From the NCBI GenBank assembly GCA_022495995.1, contig JAFEMH010000520.1, positions 124,001 through 188,000 of the forward strand: a stretch of DNA of 64,000 bases, written 5' to 3'. Below the pieces are notes generated by a model that saw only the letters and a list, made by a program, of their open reading frames with translations, was not told the DNA's origin and did not search any database. This stretch comes from Adenophora triphylla var. japonica (Eukaryota; Streptophyta; Magnoliopsida; Asterales; Campanulaceae). Positions 9,853-19,439 of the stretch are shown here, one piece after another; the first letter of the stretch is position 1, and each line of letters begins with the position of its first letter. The position numbers and the translations under genes are program-made.

Positions 9853-10767
9853 GAGGTGTGTGTGTGAGAACAAGATCACGGCTCTTTAAATCTATGAGAT
9901 GTAGAGCACAATGATTCTTGAATGTGTTAAGGCTTGATTTCTGGGCTGGGGAATATTTCTTGAAGGTAGAAGATGAAGATTCAAAAGGTTGAATAATTTC
10001 TGGGCAGAGCTTCAGCTTCTATATGAACACAACACTTTCAAATTTCTCAAGCAAGCTTCAAATGGAGAAGATTAGGGGTATTTATACCCAAGCATCAAGA
10101 AACTAGCCGTTGGATTCAGCTGTTGTAAAGACAGTACTTGATGCTTTCCCATTGGTCCACAATATCCACTTTTGTCCTTTGGTACAGCTGCTGCAGGTAA
10201 AGCTGATCAGGCTCCAGCTGCAAGCAATGAGGTTAGGACACCTGTCACCTTTTCTAGATCCTTGCAGATCTTTTCTGACATTGAATCACGTGACAAGATT
10301 TAGTGGTTGACTTTTGATATTTCTGACGTGGATTCCAACGGTAAAAAGTGATTCACTTCAAGTCTTCAATCATTGGATGCGGTCTGGTGTAGAGCGGTTT
10401 AGGAGGTGCGGTTGGCTACACCAGGAGGTTGCACAGAGCGGTTGAAGATGCACTGCACAGGTGCGGTTCATCAAGCGGTTGCACTGCAGTTGGTTAAAGG
10501 AGCAGAATCAAAGGAATCATACATGCGGTTCCATGTGCGGTTCTAAGGGGCGGTTTGATACTGCTTGGAACTGCAACCTTATATCCAATGAGTCTTGTAC
10601 CAGTCTTCAAGCCTAATTTTATCATATTCTATAAAATGGACTTAGCTAAAAAAATTGAAGTCTAAGCTTCATTACATAGGGTCCTAAAGTCCTTAAAATA
10701 GACAGGAGGTTATGGTATCAATCAAATCTAATACAAAATAGGAGGGTTAAAACATGTATACCCAACA
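9853..10767 (-). repeat. truncated Copia-B-family LTR, inverted
   Basis: Reverse complement starts TGTTGGGTATACATGTTTTAA and matches the Copia-B LTR from its first base (42854) to about base 880, the CACACACACACCTC stretch near 43725. The remaining 560 bp of that LTR are missing. It carries eight GCGGTT motifs (10394-10555), the inverse of the AACCGC cluster of the Copia-B U3. The left edge joins Copia-A coding sequence directly and the right edge is a true LTR terminus, so one side is a deletion breakpoint. Confidence 0.85.
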
Positions 10768-10828
10768 GTCATGTTAGGTCCATGGGTATAAGATACATGA
10801 ATGATTGGGCCTAGTGCAAGTGGGAGAC
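10768..10828 (+). other. Copia-A 3' tail with polypurine tract
   Basis: The last 61 bases before the 3' LTR. The tract AAGTGGGAGA at 10818-10827 sits just before TGTAGGTG. The same ten bases precede the 3' LTR of Copia-C at 31835-31844. Confidence 0.75.
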
Positions 10829-12357
10829 TGTAGGTGTTAGTGCCCTAGGCCTATAGAGATAGACTTATTTGTAATGTCATTATTCATTTATATGAGAAAT
10901 TGTTATTTTGATTATTATATGTGTTTGCATGTTTACTTTAATAATCGTGTCCCTAGTACTTATGAAGCACTAGTATGAAGTCTAATGGATAATCATGTGA
11001 TGATTATATGCATGGAGATGCACATTAGATTCATGGGTACTTGTTAGAGAACAAGGTACTGGACTTGACCCATCATGAGATTTATGTCATGGTCGAATGT
11101 CATAATTAAATCTCATATAGTCATATCATTGATATCCTTTGACCTGAGATTATCATCGTCTTCCACTCGATGAATATTGTGTTTGATATAGTTTAACGTT
11201 GTCATTAACCGGATAACAATAAGGGCTATTATTGGCATGATAGGATTCTTGTTGGGAAAAATGATAAGTCAAGATGGAAATTTGTCCCTCGTAAAGAGAG
11301 ATGTTTGCTAGGCCACTCGTAAGTAAGATTGATGATGTACATGGCCATGTCCAAATGAATTAATGTGATTAATTACATTCGATTGATCAATTTACTTAGC
11401 AACGAGAAAGCATTGAACAATATGAGTTGACGTGGACCATGACTCATGTTCAATATAACATCGTGTGACAATGGGATTGTGATATGTTCTATGCAGGAAA
11501 TCGAACTTAATGTTATATTATTTGGGTAGGCATGATGGCTTGCTAGAGTCCGCTCATGTCTTATGAGGATCGATGTGATCGAACTCATTGCCAACATAAT
11601 ATAGTCCTATGGGGTCACACACATCGAACGAATTGTCAAAAATGAAGAATATGGATTTTCTGTACTCAGGGGACGACTCGTCCCCAGGCCTGAACTAACT
11701 ATTCCCTTGGCCTAGGACGAGTGAATCAGAGGGAGTGTCCTGAGGGACGACTCGTGCCCTGGGCCAGAGCCAACTACTCCCCTTTAAGGGGGACGCCTGT
11801 ATCAGAACCTTTGTGAAAGGGGACGACTCGTGCCCTGGGGGACGAGTCGTCCCGTCCGCGCTGGACTGATACGTAATTGACTTAAAATTAGGGTTTTCGC
11901 GAGGGGAATATATTTATAACGTATAAATACAAACCCTTGGTTGCCCTAGCAGTCATACTCACGTTTTGGGTTTAGAGAAACACAAAAAAGAGTGATTTCA
12001 ATTGAGAATTGAAAATCAAATACATACCAATTCCAAATTTCTTCATTGATTGAAAAGAGTTTCAATCAAAGGATCTAGCAATCCACCTAGAATTGTTCTA
12101 GGGTTCGTTCAACGCGTGGATACACATAGAGGATCTTCGCCAATCAAGATCTAACGTTCGTGATTCAAGAATCGTTCATCGAGGATTCATTAGTTCATCA
12201 ATCTGAAGTTGGAACGCGTTTATCAACGACAAAAGCACACAAGGTTGGTATTTCTATTTCATACCTCTTAATTAATCATCTAGAACGGATCCTAGGCTCC
12301 GGGTTTTTCGAGTTAATTTGCATTATTCTGCTGCGCATGGACCCTCGAAACCCAACA
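10829..12357 (+). repeat. Copia-A 3' LTR
   Basis: 1529 bp, same ends as the 5' LTR, with TATAAATA at 11922-11929. It is shorter mainly through absence of a 38-bp block, two 19-bp dyad units, in the U3 array. Few other differences are visible, so the insertion looks fairly young. Confidence 0.93.
11669..11853. promoter_or_regulatory. dyad array in Copia-A 3' U3
   Basis: Four ACGA(C/G)TCGT dyads centred at 11677, 11751, 11827 and 11846, spacings 74, 76 and 19 bp. The frame of positions is the same as in the 5' LTR with two 19-bp units removed. Confidence 0.7.
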
Positions 12358-12941
12358 CAATGAATGAAGCCCGACATTTCTGACGTTACAAAGACAATAC
12401 CATGAAATGGGCCAGTTCAGTTGCTACAACGCACGGCCCAACGGCAAAGATCAATTGACCTAGCTCATTGTCCGACCATACCTGATCCCGACCTAGCTTC
12501 GTCCGACATACTATCATTTACTTGTACAATTTCTATCAACCTAAGGCACCAAATCAGGTCGACTTCGAATACTCAAGCGACCTCGATCTACCAACACGTA
12601 CGTCCGTCTACGTCGTTATTTGTAACCGCCTCCTACATTCTCGGAGACAGTTAAGCCTACAACATCTCCTTGATTTTAAGGATTTACCATGATCCCATAA
12701 CACTACTATAAAAATCAGACAGCTCACAACGTTAAAAGATAATGTCATCTTAGCTATTTGAGATTACGTCGTTTCCGTACAGTTTATTACGAACTTATAA
12801 CACGTTATCTCATCATCACGTCGGAGAGTCTTAGCCGGAGACCAACCCGGCTAATCGTTTGTTCGTGGTTTTAGGTCATATTTGTTGGGGATCAACCTAT
12901 TGATGGGCTAAGGCTGATCTGGATCATTTCCTACGTCATCA
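12358..12941 (+). repeat. Tat 5' LTR, remainder
   Basis: Begins with the target duplication CAATG and continues to CGTCATCA, matching the 3' LTR (for example CATTGTCCGACCAT, CGTACGTCCGTCTACGTCG). A weak tRNA-Asp-like primer site, TGGTTTCATTGCCAGAA, follows at 12944-12960; about 10 of 17 bases match, so it is doubtful. Confidence 0.85.
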
Positions 12942-13003
12942 GTTGGTTTCATTGCCAGAAAATGGTAAACGCTAGACCTTGAAACTTTACTTAAACCACA
13001 AAC

Positions 13004-13441
13004 ATGGTGTTCGATGGTCATACTGCAACTTCCTCCAGTGATCCAATGCTTGGGAATGCAGGGAGAAACGCTGAGGCAAGAGCTGGAAATCGCATTGCAA
13101 ACTTGCCTCCTCCTCCGCCGGGCAATCCCACTAGGAGGGCTACTCGCTCCAACAGCGTGGCTGACGGTGCATGCTTACAAGATGGGAGAAGGCAGAAAAG
13201 ACCCATACCCAATCAAGGGGTAAGCCAGAAAGCTAAGAAAGTCCAAACGGGTCGAAAAATTGCAGTTGCAGGCGACATTGCAGGTCCCTCAGCTACTCAC
13301 CCTAGTAGGAAGGATATTCTGCTGGAACAGACTAGGATACTACAGAGCTTGCTCGATGTGCAAGATGAGTTGCTCGAGATGCCTGAGTCTCCTAACAAGG
13401 ATGATAGAAGATCACAAAGAGTAGCCCCATCTCTCTCATAG
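13004..13441 (+). pseudogene. gag: Tat gag, N-terminal part
   Basis: ATG at 13004 opens 145 codons rich in basic and proline residues (PPPPPGNPTRRATRSN) ending in an acidic-leucine stretch (ILLEQTRILQSLLDVQDELL). This matches the usual low-complexity N-terminus of Tat gag. The frame stops at 13439. The next 430 bp, before the capsid core, contain only short broken frames, so the gag is interrupted. Function if intact: structural protein of the virus-like particle. Confidence 0.6.
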
Positions 13442-13876
13442 ACGGACTAATGGAGGTCCTAGACCGTCTGGTAAAGAAAGGAGGAATGGAATGTCTCCTC
13501 CCTCCCACATTTCCATAGACCCAACTGGCGACCTAAGGGATAGGCTCAACTAGCAAAGGGAATAAGAGGTCGACTCAGCTCAAAGGAGGCAGATCGAAGC
13601 TGACAGGGTTTGATGTAGGTCGCCAACAAGGGGAGTAAGATCGCTATCCCGTCGAGAAAGGAGAGATGACTCCCCCCACGGAATGAGAGACAGAGGACCC
13701 TATCTAGGAGAGAACCCCACCGAGATGAGAGAAAAAAATCTAACTCTATCTTCCATCAAAGAAATGACCTGGATGCTAGGGAGCTTCTTAACTTGAAAAG
13801 GAGGTTGGATAGCATGGAGGGAGACAGAAAGGAAACCAATGGGAAGGTCGAATGAAATGACTGCACTCTTTGACCT

Positions 13877-14760
13877 TTGTTTAAGGAGATTCTCGACCAA
13901 AGACCTCCTGCATGTTTTAAGTTACCCATGTTAGAGAAGTATTCAGGCATGACCAATGCCTTGAATCATATGCAGCACTTTGAGGCAACTATGTGCTTGG
14001 TCGCTTCTGAGGATGTCGTACTTTGTAAGGCATTAACCAGCACCTTCACAGGTGCAGCACTGACTTGGTTTCGTGGTCTGACCACTGGTTACATCACCTC
14101 ATGGAGTTATATGAGGAAGAAGTTCCTCGACAGGTTCTCAACAGCGGGGGCCCATAAGAAAACAGTCACTGATTTTGAACAACATGATTCAGGGCAAGAG
14201 GGAGTATGAGCTAATTTACCCGATTCAAAGAGTTGGTCGACCAAATTGAGGAAGACCTCACGGATAGAGAAGTCATCAACTGCTTTAGAAACAGAATATC
14301 CTCTCCCGATCTAGATTACGAGCTACAGGTCAGGAGAGCGACCACAAGGAAAGAGCTATTTGAGAGGGCCTATGATGTGGCCGTGGTTGAGGAACGAAAG
14401 GAGAGAAAGAAGGATAAGGGCTCTAAACATTCTGAAGTTGGTGAGTCGACAAAGGGGGACAAGTGAAGCATAACGATAACAAAAGGAAAAACAGAACTAG
14501 GTCGACGGAAAGAGTCCCTGAAAGCTTCACCCCACTCACAGTCAGTCGAACTGAAATCATGAACACGGTCGACTTAGGTCCTCCTGTCCCAATGAACGCT
14601 CAAAATAAATTCAGAAGGGACAACAGTAGGTACTGTGAGTATCACAAGGACAACGGGCTCACAACTGAGGAGTGTATGAGTTTGAAGAGGATCATCTAAA
14701 AATGGGTGAATGAAGGAAGGCTAGATAGGTTCGTGAAGGGAGATCATCCTGCAGGAGGAG
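13877..14760 (+). pseudogene. gag: Tat gag capsid core and C-terminal region (broken)
   Basis: Frame 13877-14209 carries the Retrotrans_gag core (PACFKLPMLEKYSGMTNALN, AALTWFRGL, SWSYMRKKFLDRF). A frameshift near 14190 passes to 14233-14466 (LVDQIEEDLTDREVINCFRN), and a further shift leads to 14463-14699, where CEYHKDNGLTTEECMSLKRI resembles the CX2H...H/TX4C knuckle-like motif typical of Tat gag. At least three frame breaks are present. Known family: PF03732. It lies directly upstream of the protease region, as expected. Confidence 0.75.
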
Positions 14761-14970
14761 ATTGACCTACAAGAGGTGTGCTTGAGCCAAAGCAACCTAG
14801 ACTGACTTTGGGTGTGATCGCTGAGGAGACGAGCAACATTTTCCCTTAAGCACAAGATTTTTCAACTAAGTAAAGCTCCATATGTGCCCCTCAGGAACTG
14901 TGTTAAAGATGAGGTAATCAGTTTTTATCCCTACGAGCTGGCTGCCAACGTGACTGCAAGGGAGTAAATT

Positions 14971-15789
14971 TTGGTGATTCCGGGGCTAATTGATGATTGC
15001 ACGTCAAGCAGGACTTTGGTCGACACGGGGGCCTGCAAGGACATCCTCTACTACAAAACCTTCCTTGACATGGGATTGACAGATGCAAGGTTGTCACCTT
15101 ATTCAGATCGGCTAGAGGGCTTCACCAATCACAGGGTTGACGCCAAGGGGCAGATAGAGTTGGAGGTCGACATCGGGCTGCATCCTTTGAGAACAACAGC
15201 TAAGGTAACATTTATAGTCATTGGCGTTATAAGTGATTACCATACTATATTGGGTATACCTGGACAGGTCGCTCTAGGGATGGTACCTTTAATCCCCTAT
15301 CAAAGGGTCAAGTTTCCCACCATGCTGGGAGTGGGGTGCGTCCTAAGCACAGCTAGAGAGTACCTAGATCACGTGCTTCGATCCAAGAAGACGAGAGAAT
15401 TTGAAATTGACACTCCAGAGTTGAGCTGGAAGTTCTCAAAATCTGTCACCACTACTTCCAGATTATCAACGAAACAGTGTGTTGAAGAGGCGACTTATCA
15501 CTCATATGACCACGACAAGAATGAGCCGACACGTCCCTCTGAAAACACTTGGGTCGCGATAGATAATGTTTTGGTCGACCAAATCATCATAGGCAACCTA
15601 TGCCTCCAAGTCAATCAAAACTCAGGGGCCTCCAACGGAGAAATAGCCGTCGAGCTAGATGGCATGATTGAAGAAGAAGCTCCATACTTGGGACTGAGGA
15701 AAGAAGAAGGATCAGAGAAATCATTATCGAAACTCTGCAGTTTAGAGACGGCACAGAACTGGAACCAGTCAACGAGCTGGAAGAGATAG
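14971..15789 (+). pseudogene. pol: Tat protease region
   Basis: An open stretch of about 270 codons with the retropepsin active site in TLVDTGACKDILYY, the flap and hydrophobic region, and the second signature HTILGIPGQVALGM. After residue 130 or so it continues into the linker that leads to RT. No ATG supports the start at 14971, which merely follows a stop. The role is to cleave the Gag-Pol precursor. Upstream and downstream frames differ, so the polyprotein is no longer continuous. Confidence 0.8.
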
Positions 15790-15839
15790 AAGCCAATCCC
15801 TTCTACCCCGAGCAAAAAATCAGAATAGGGAGACAACTG

Positions 15840-16800
15840 TCACCAGAAGAAAGGGTGGAGATAGTCGACCTATTGTAGGAAAGCGCATATATTTTTGCCT
15901 GGAAGGTAGAAGACATGAGGGGAATTAAGGAGGAGGTCGCAGTGCATCGCCTAGAGGTCAACCCCACTATAAAATTCAAAAGCCAAAAGCTAAGAGTTTT
16001 TTCTACAGACAAAGAGATAACCATCAAACAAGAGGTAAATAAACTCCTTAGTGCAGGTATAATTAAAGAGGCATCCTACATTACTCGACTGGAAAATGTA
16101 GTGATGGTCAAGAAGGCCAATGGAAAGCGGAGAATGTGTGTCAACTTCACCTACCTGAATGTAGCATGCCCAAAGGACAGCTAGCCACTCCCACGGATTA
16201 ACAAATTGGTTGACTTAATAGCCGGACATGCCACCCGAGCAAGTGTGTGTTCGAAACCGACGTGCATTAAGGAGGTGCAACGGCTGAATGGTAGGGTGGC
16301 AACTTTGGCTCGCTTCATAGCCAAGTCGGCGGAAAGGTCTTTCCTCTTCTTCAAAACTTTGAGGAGGACGAAAAAATTTGAGTGGAAGACCGAATGTTCC
16401 TCGTCGTTCCAACAAATCAAGGAATACCTCGTCTCTCCCTCATTGCTGAGTAGCCCGGTCCAAGGAGAGAATTTGTATGTCTACCTATCAACTGGAGGTT
16501 GAGCTGTGGCCGTAGTGCTGGTCAGAGAGGAAAATGGCCTTCAAAAACCAGTTTATTATGTGAGCAAGGTCTTGTCCGACGTGGAAGGAAGATACTTCAA
16601 TGCTGAGAAGGTATCATATGCCTTGGTGGTTGCAACAAGAAAACTACGGGCATATTTCTCAGCTCATCCCATTGTCATGTTGACCAACGCTCCTCTGAGA
16701 AAGATATAGCATAAGCCAGAAAGTTCAGGTCAGCTACTTAACTGGTCAATAGAATTGACGGATTTTGACATTGAGTATAGGCCTCGAAAATCTTTGCAAG
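15840..16800 (+). pseudogene. pol: Tat RT (catalytic core deleted) and RNase H
   Basis: 15915-16184 encodes the RT N-terminus (NKLLSAGIIKEASYITRLEN, VVMVKKANGKRRMCVNFTYL, ACPKDS). A stop follows, then a short piece ending near KLVDLIAGH. From there the sequence jumps to the connection domain (KEVQRLNGRVATLARFIAKS), so the palm with the YxDD motif is missing: about 150-200 residues are deleted near 16230. The first RNase H follows in two frames-with-stops pieces (16428-16709: LYVYLSTGG, VYYVSKVLSDVEGRYFNAEK). Without the catalytic aspartates this RT cannot polymerise DNA. Confidence 0.85.
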
Positions 16801-16820
16801 CCTAACCTTAGGCAAACTTC

Positions 16821-17206
16821 TTGGTTGAGGTTACGTTCACCAAGGAAGATAGTAGGGAGAACACCCCAAAAGAGAGTGTGAAGGGGAAGGAACAATCACA
16901 CCAACGGGTAGTCAGTTTACCCGACGATTGCTGGAAGGTTTACTCGGATGGGTCTGCTACCAAGAATATTAGTGGAGCAGGAATTGTGTTAGTCAAGCCG
17001 GAGATGGGTAAAGCTTTTGAAGAAGCTTTAAGATTCAAGTGTCAAGCCTCCAACAACCAGGCCGAATATGAAGCCTTGATTACAAGTGAATATGCTAAAT
17101 GCTTTGGGGCGAACAAGATCGTAGCTTATTGTGACTCCCAAATGATCTTGAATCAAGTAAAGGGAGAATACGAGGTGGTCAATCCCATTTTGAGTACTGC
17201 GAGCTG
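16821..17206 (+). pseudogene. second, archaeal-type RNase H (aRNH) of Tat
   Basis: WKVYSDGSATKNISGAGIVL, then SNNQAEYEALI and AYCDSQMILNQVKGEY are the D, E and D motifs of a full RNase HI fold, separate from and downstream of the ordinary retroviral-type RNase H. Known: among plant Gypsy elements this duplicate RNase H marks the Tat lineage, so this block is the main evidence for classification. Catalytic residues D, E and D look intact here. The frame breaks at about 17207 and integrase continues in another frame. Confidence 0.85.
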
Positions 17207-18600
17207 GTGAAGATGATGGTGCAGGACTTGGAGTTTTGGGAGATACAGATGGTAGGCCGCGAGGAATATGAGTTAGCCGACCTACTCTCCAAACTAGCTA
17301 CTTCGGATGAGCAGCTTGGAGAACCAATTTCATACTTAGAGCATCCAACATACGAAAGAGTGCAGGTTCTATGCTCGGTTAACATCTCTAAGTGTTGGAT
17401 TGATGAAATGAAGGCCTACATCGAAATAGGCGAGCTACCAGCTGATGAGCAAAAGGCAAGAACGATCAAGAAGAAGTCTCAAAGGTTTGCTATACATGGG
17501 TATTCATTGTTCAGAAGATCGTTTATGAAACCATTACTGAGGTGTGTTCACACCATCGAAGTTCCTAAGTTGTTGCTCGAAGTGCATAGGGGGGCCAGAA
17601 CTTTGGCAAACAGATACTTACTCTTGGATATTATTGGCCTCATATAAGGGAAGACGCTCGTGAGTTCATGAGAAAATGTGACAAATGTCAGAGGTATGCC
17701 GACCTACCAAAGATCCCAACAACCGAACAAACATCGGTGATCGCAGCTTGGCCGTTCGACATGTGGGGGTAGATTTGATCGGACCCTTCCCACCCGCCCG
17801 TGGAAATTGTAAATACGTTATTGTGGCCATTGATTACTACACAAAGTGGATTGAAGAAAATCCTTTAGCAAAAATAACAGAGGAAAATGCCATCAACATC
17901 ATTCTCAATTACATTTGGTGCCACTTTGGGGTGCCACATTCAATTGTCTCAGACAACAGGCTACAATTTTCTACAGATTTCGAGACAGAAATGAATAGGC
18001 TAGGGGTGAAACATTGGAAGCCATCAGTTGCCTACCCACAAGGTAATGGACAGGCAGAAGCAGCGAACAAATTGGTTTTGATAGCACTAAGGGCCTCATT
18101 GGTCGAGCTGGAAGGTGGTTGGACGAACTACCCCTTGCTCTTTGGGCAGTCCGCACAATCACCAGGGGGCCTACAGGGGAAATCCCATTTGCCCTTACTT
18201 ATGGGTCGGAAGCCATGTCACCTGCATAGCTATGAATTCCTACTCCTAGGGTGGCTTTGTTAGATCAAACTCAGAATAACTCCAACAGGTTGCTCGACTT
18301 GGACTTACTAGACGAGAAACGGATTACTGCTCAGCTTAAAATGGTAAACTACAAGCAGAAAACTAAGGGTTACCACGACAAGAAGGTCAAAAAGAGGTCG
18401 TTCAACATTGGAGACTATGTGCTAAGGAAGATCGAGGTAACTGGAAGGAAAACTGAACAGAATAAATTATCTCCGAACTAGGAAGGACCCTACACCGTCA
18501 CTAGAATTATCAAGGAAGGGACCTACATGATTGGCCATCCGAATAATGACGAGCTGAAACATCCTTGGCATGCTTGCCACTTAGTTAGATATTATTTCTG
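17207..18600 (+). pseudogene. pol: Tat integrase and C-terminal domain (broken)
   Basis: 17207-17647 covers the spacer and the start of the zinc-binding region (a Gypsy-type H-H-C-C domain, partly lost at a frameshift near 17645). 17685-18263 carries the catalytic core: VGVDLIGPFPPARGN (first D), SIVSDNRLQFS (second D) and YPQGNGQAEAANK (E). 18251-18600 carries the C-terminal chromatin-proximal domain (FNIGDYVLRKI, GPYTVTRIIKEGTY, WHACHLVRYYF) with a TAG at about 18479. D, D and E are all present, but three frame breaks prevent a full protein. Function if intact: insertion of the cDNA into the chromosome. Confidence 0.85.
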
Positions 18601-18699
18601 ATTAAAACTTCTATGTAATGGTTTACTTCGTCAGTAAAATGGGGTTACCCCTGAAATGTTTTATCCACAAGTTGTGTTCACTCCTGTACTTTATTCAAC

Positions 18700-19190
18700 T
18701 CAGGTCCGACTCTTAGTCGATCTCGACATATTAAATAGACTTGACTAAATTTCTAAGTCAACCTCATTTTTAAACAGGTTCGACTGAAGACTTATGTCAG
18801 TCTCGTTCCTTGAACAGACCCGAGTAAAGTCCTAAGTCAACCTTGTTTTGAAACAGGTTCGACTGAAGACTTATGTCAGTCTCCTTTCTTGAACAGACTC
18901 GACTAAAGTCCTAAGTAAACCTCATTCTTAAACAGGTTCGACTGAAGAGTTATGTCAGTTTCATTACTTAAACAGACTAGACTAAAGTCCTAAGTCAACC
19001 TCGTTCTTAAACAGGTTCGACAGAAGACTTATGTCAGTCTCGTTCCTTAAACAGACTCGACTAATATCTTATGTCAGTCTCGTTCCTTAACAGAATCGAC
19101 TAAAATATTAAGTCAACCTCGTTCTTAAACAGGTTCGACTGAAGACTTATGTCAATCTCGTTCCCTAAAAAGGCTCGACCAAAACCTTAG
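18700..19190 (+). repeat. 79-bp tandem repeats in Tat 3' region
   Basis: AACAGGTTCGACTGAAGAC-type units start at 18773, 18852, 18931 and 19010, exactly 79 bp apart, then at 19127 after a 117-bp step that includes an extra half unit. Each unit has two related halves (AACAGGTTCGACTGAAG and AACAGACTCGACTAAAG). Known: Tat-lineage elements often carry variable tandem repeats between integrase and 3' LTR, and these can seed satellite DNA. Confidence 0.9.
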
Positions 19191-19439
19191 TCAGCTTCGT
19201 TATTGACCAACTGATCTGACTAAGACTTTGGTCGCTCTCCTATTTAATCTAGTTCGACATAAAGACAGAAATATGGATCAAAACAAAATGATTCAAGCAA
19301 AGTCAACTAGTATTATCTAAAAGTCCCCCCAAAAGTGGGCTAGAACTTATCCAAATAAAGTTACGAGTTGAGATGCCTCCCAAATCGGGCCAAGACATTA
19401 ATTACTAACAACAAACGAAAAAAATGTTTGGAACTTGTT

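Larger units (their letters stand above)
3443..12357 (+). mobile_element. Copia-A LTR retrotransposon (RT region lost)
   Basis: Two long LTRs (3443-5008, 10829-12357), each starting TGTAGGTG and ending CCCAACA, bracket a tRNA-Met-type primer site, gag, protease and integrase. The target duplication is CAACG (3438-3442) and CAATG (12358-12362), one mismatch; the uninterrupted site CCCAACGAATG survives in the Tat 3' LTR, which confirms the insertion point. Inside are two younger events: a solo Athila-like LTR (5159-6571), and an inverted Copia-B LTR fragment (9853-10767) lying where RT and RNase H should be. The element is on the same strand as its Tat host. Confidence 0.93.

Noticed and set aside
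12944..12960. Firm primer binding site for the Tat element
   Set aside because: Only about 10 of 17 bases match the tRNA-Asp complement, so it is mentioned but not listed as a feature.
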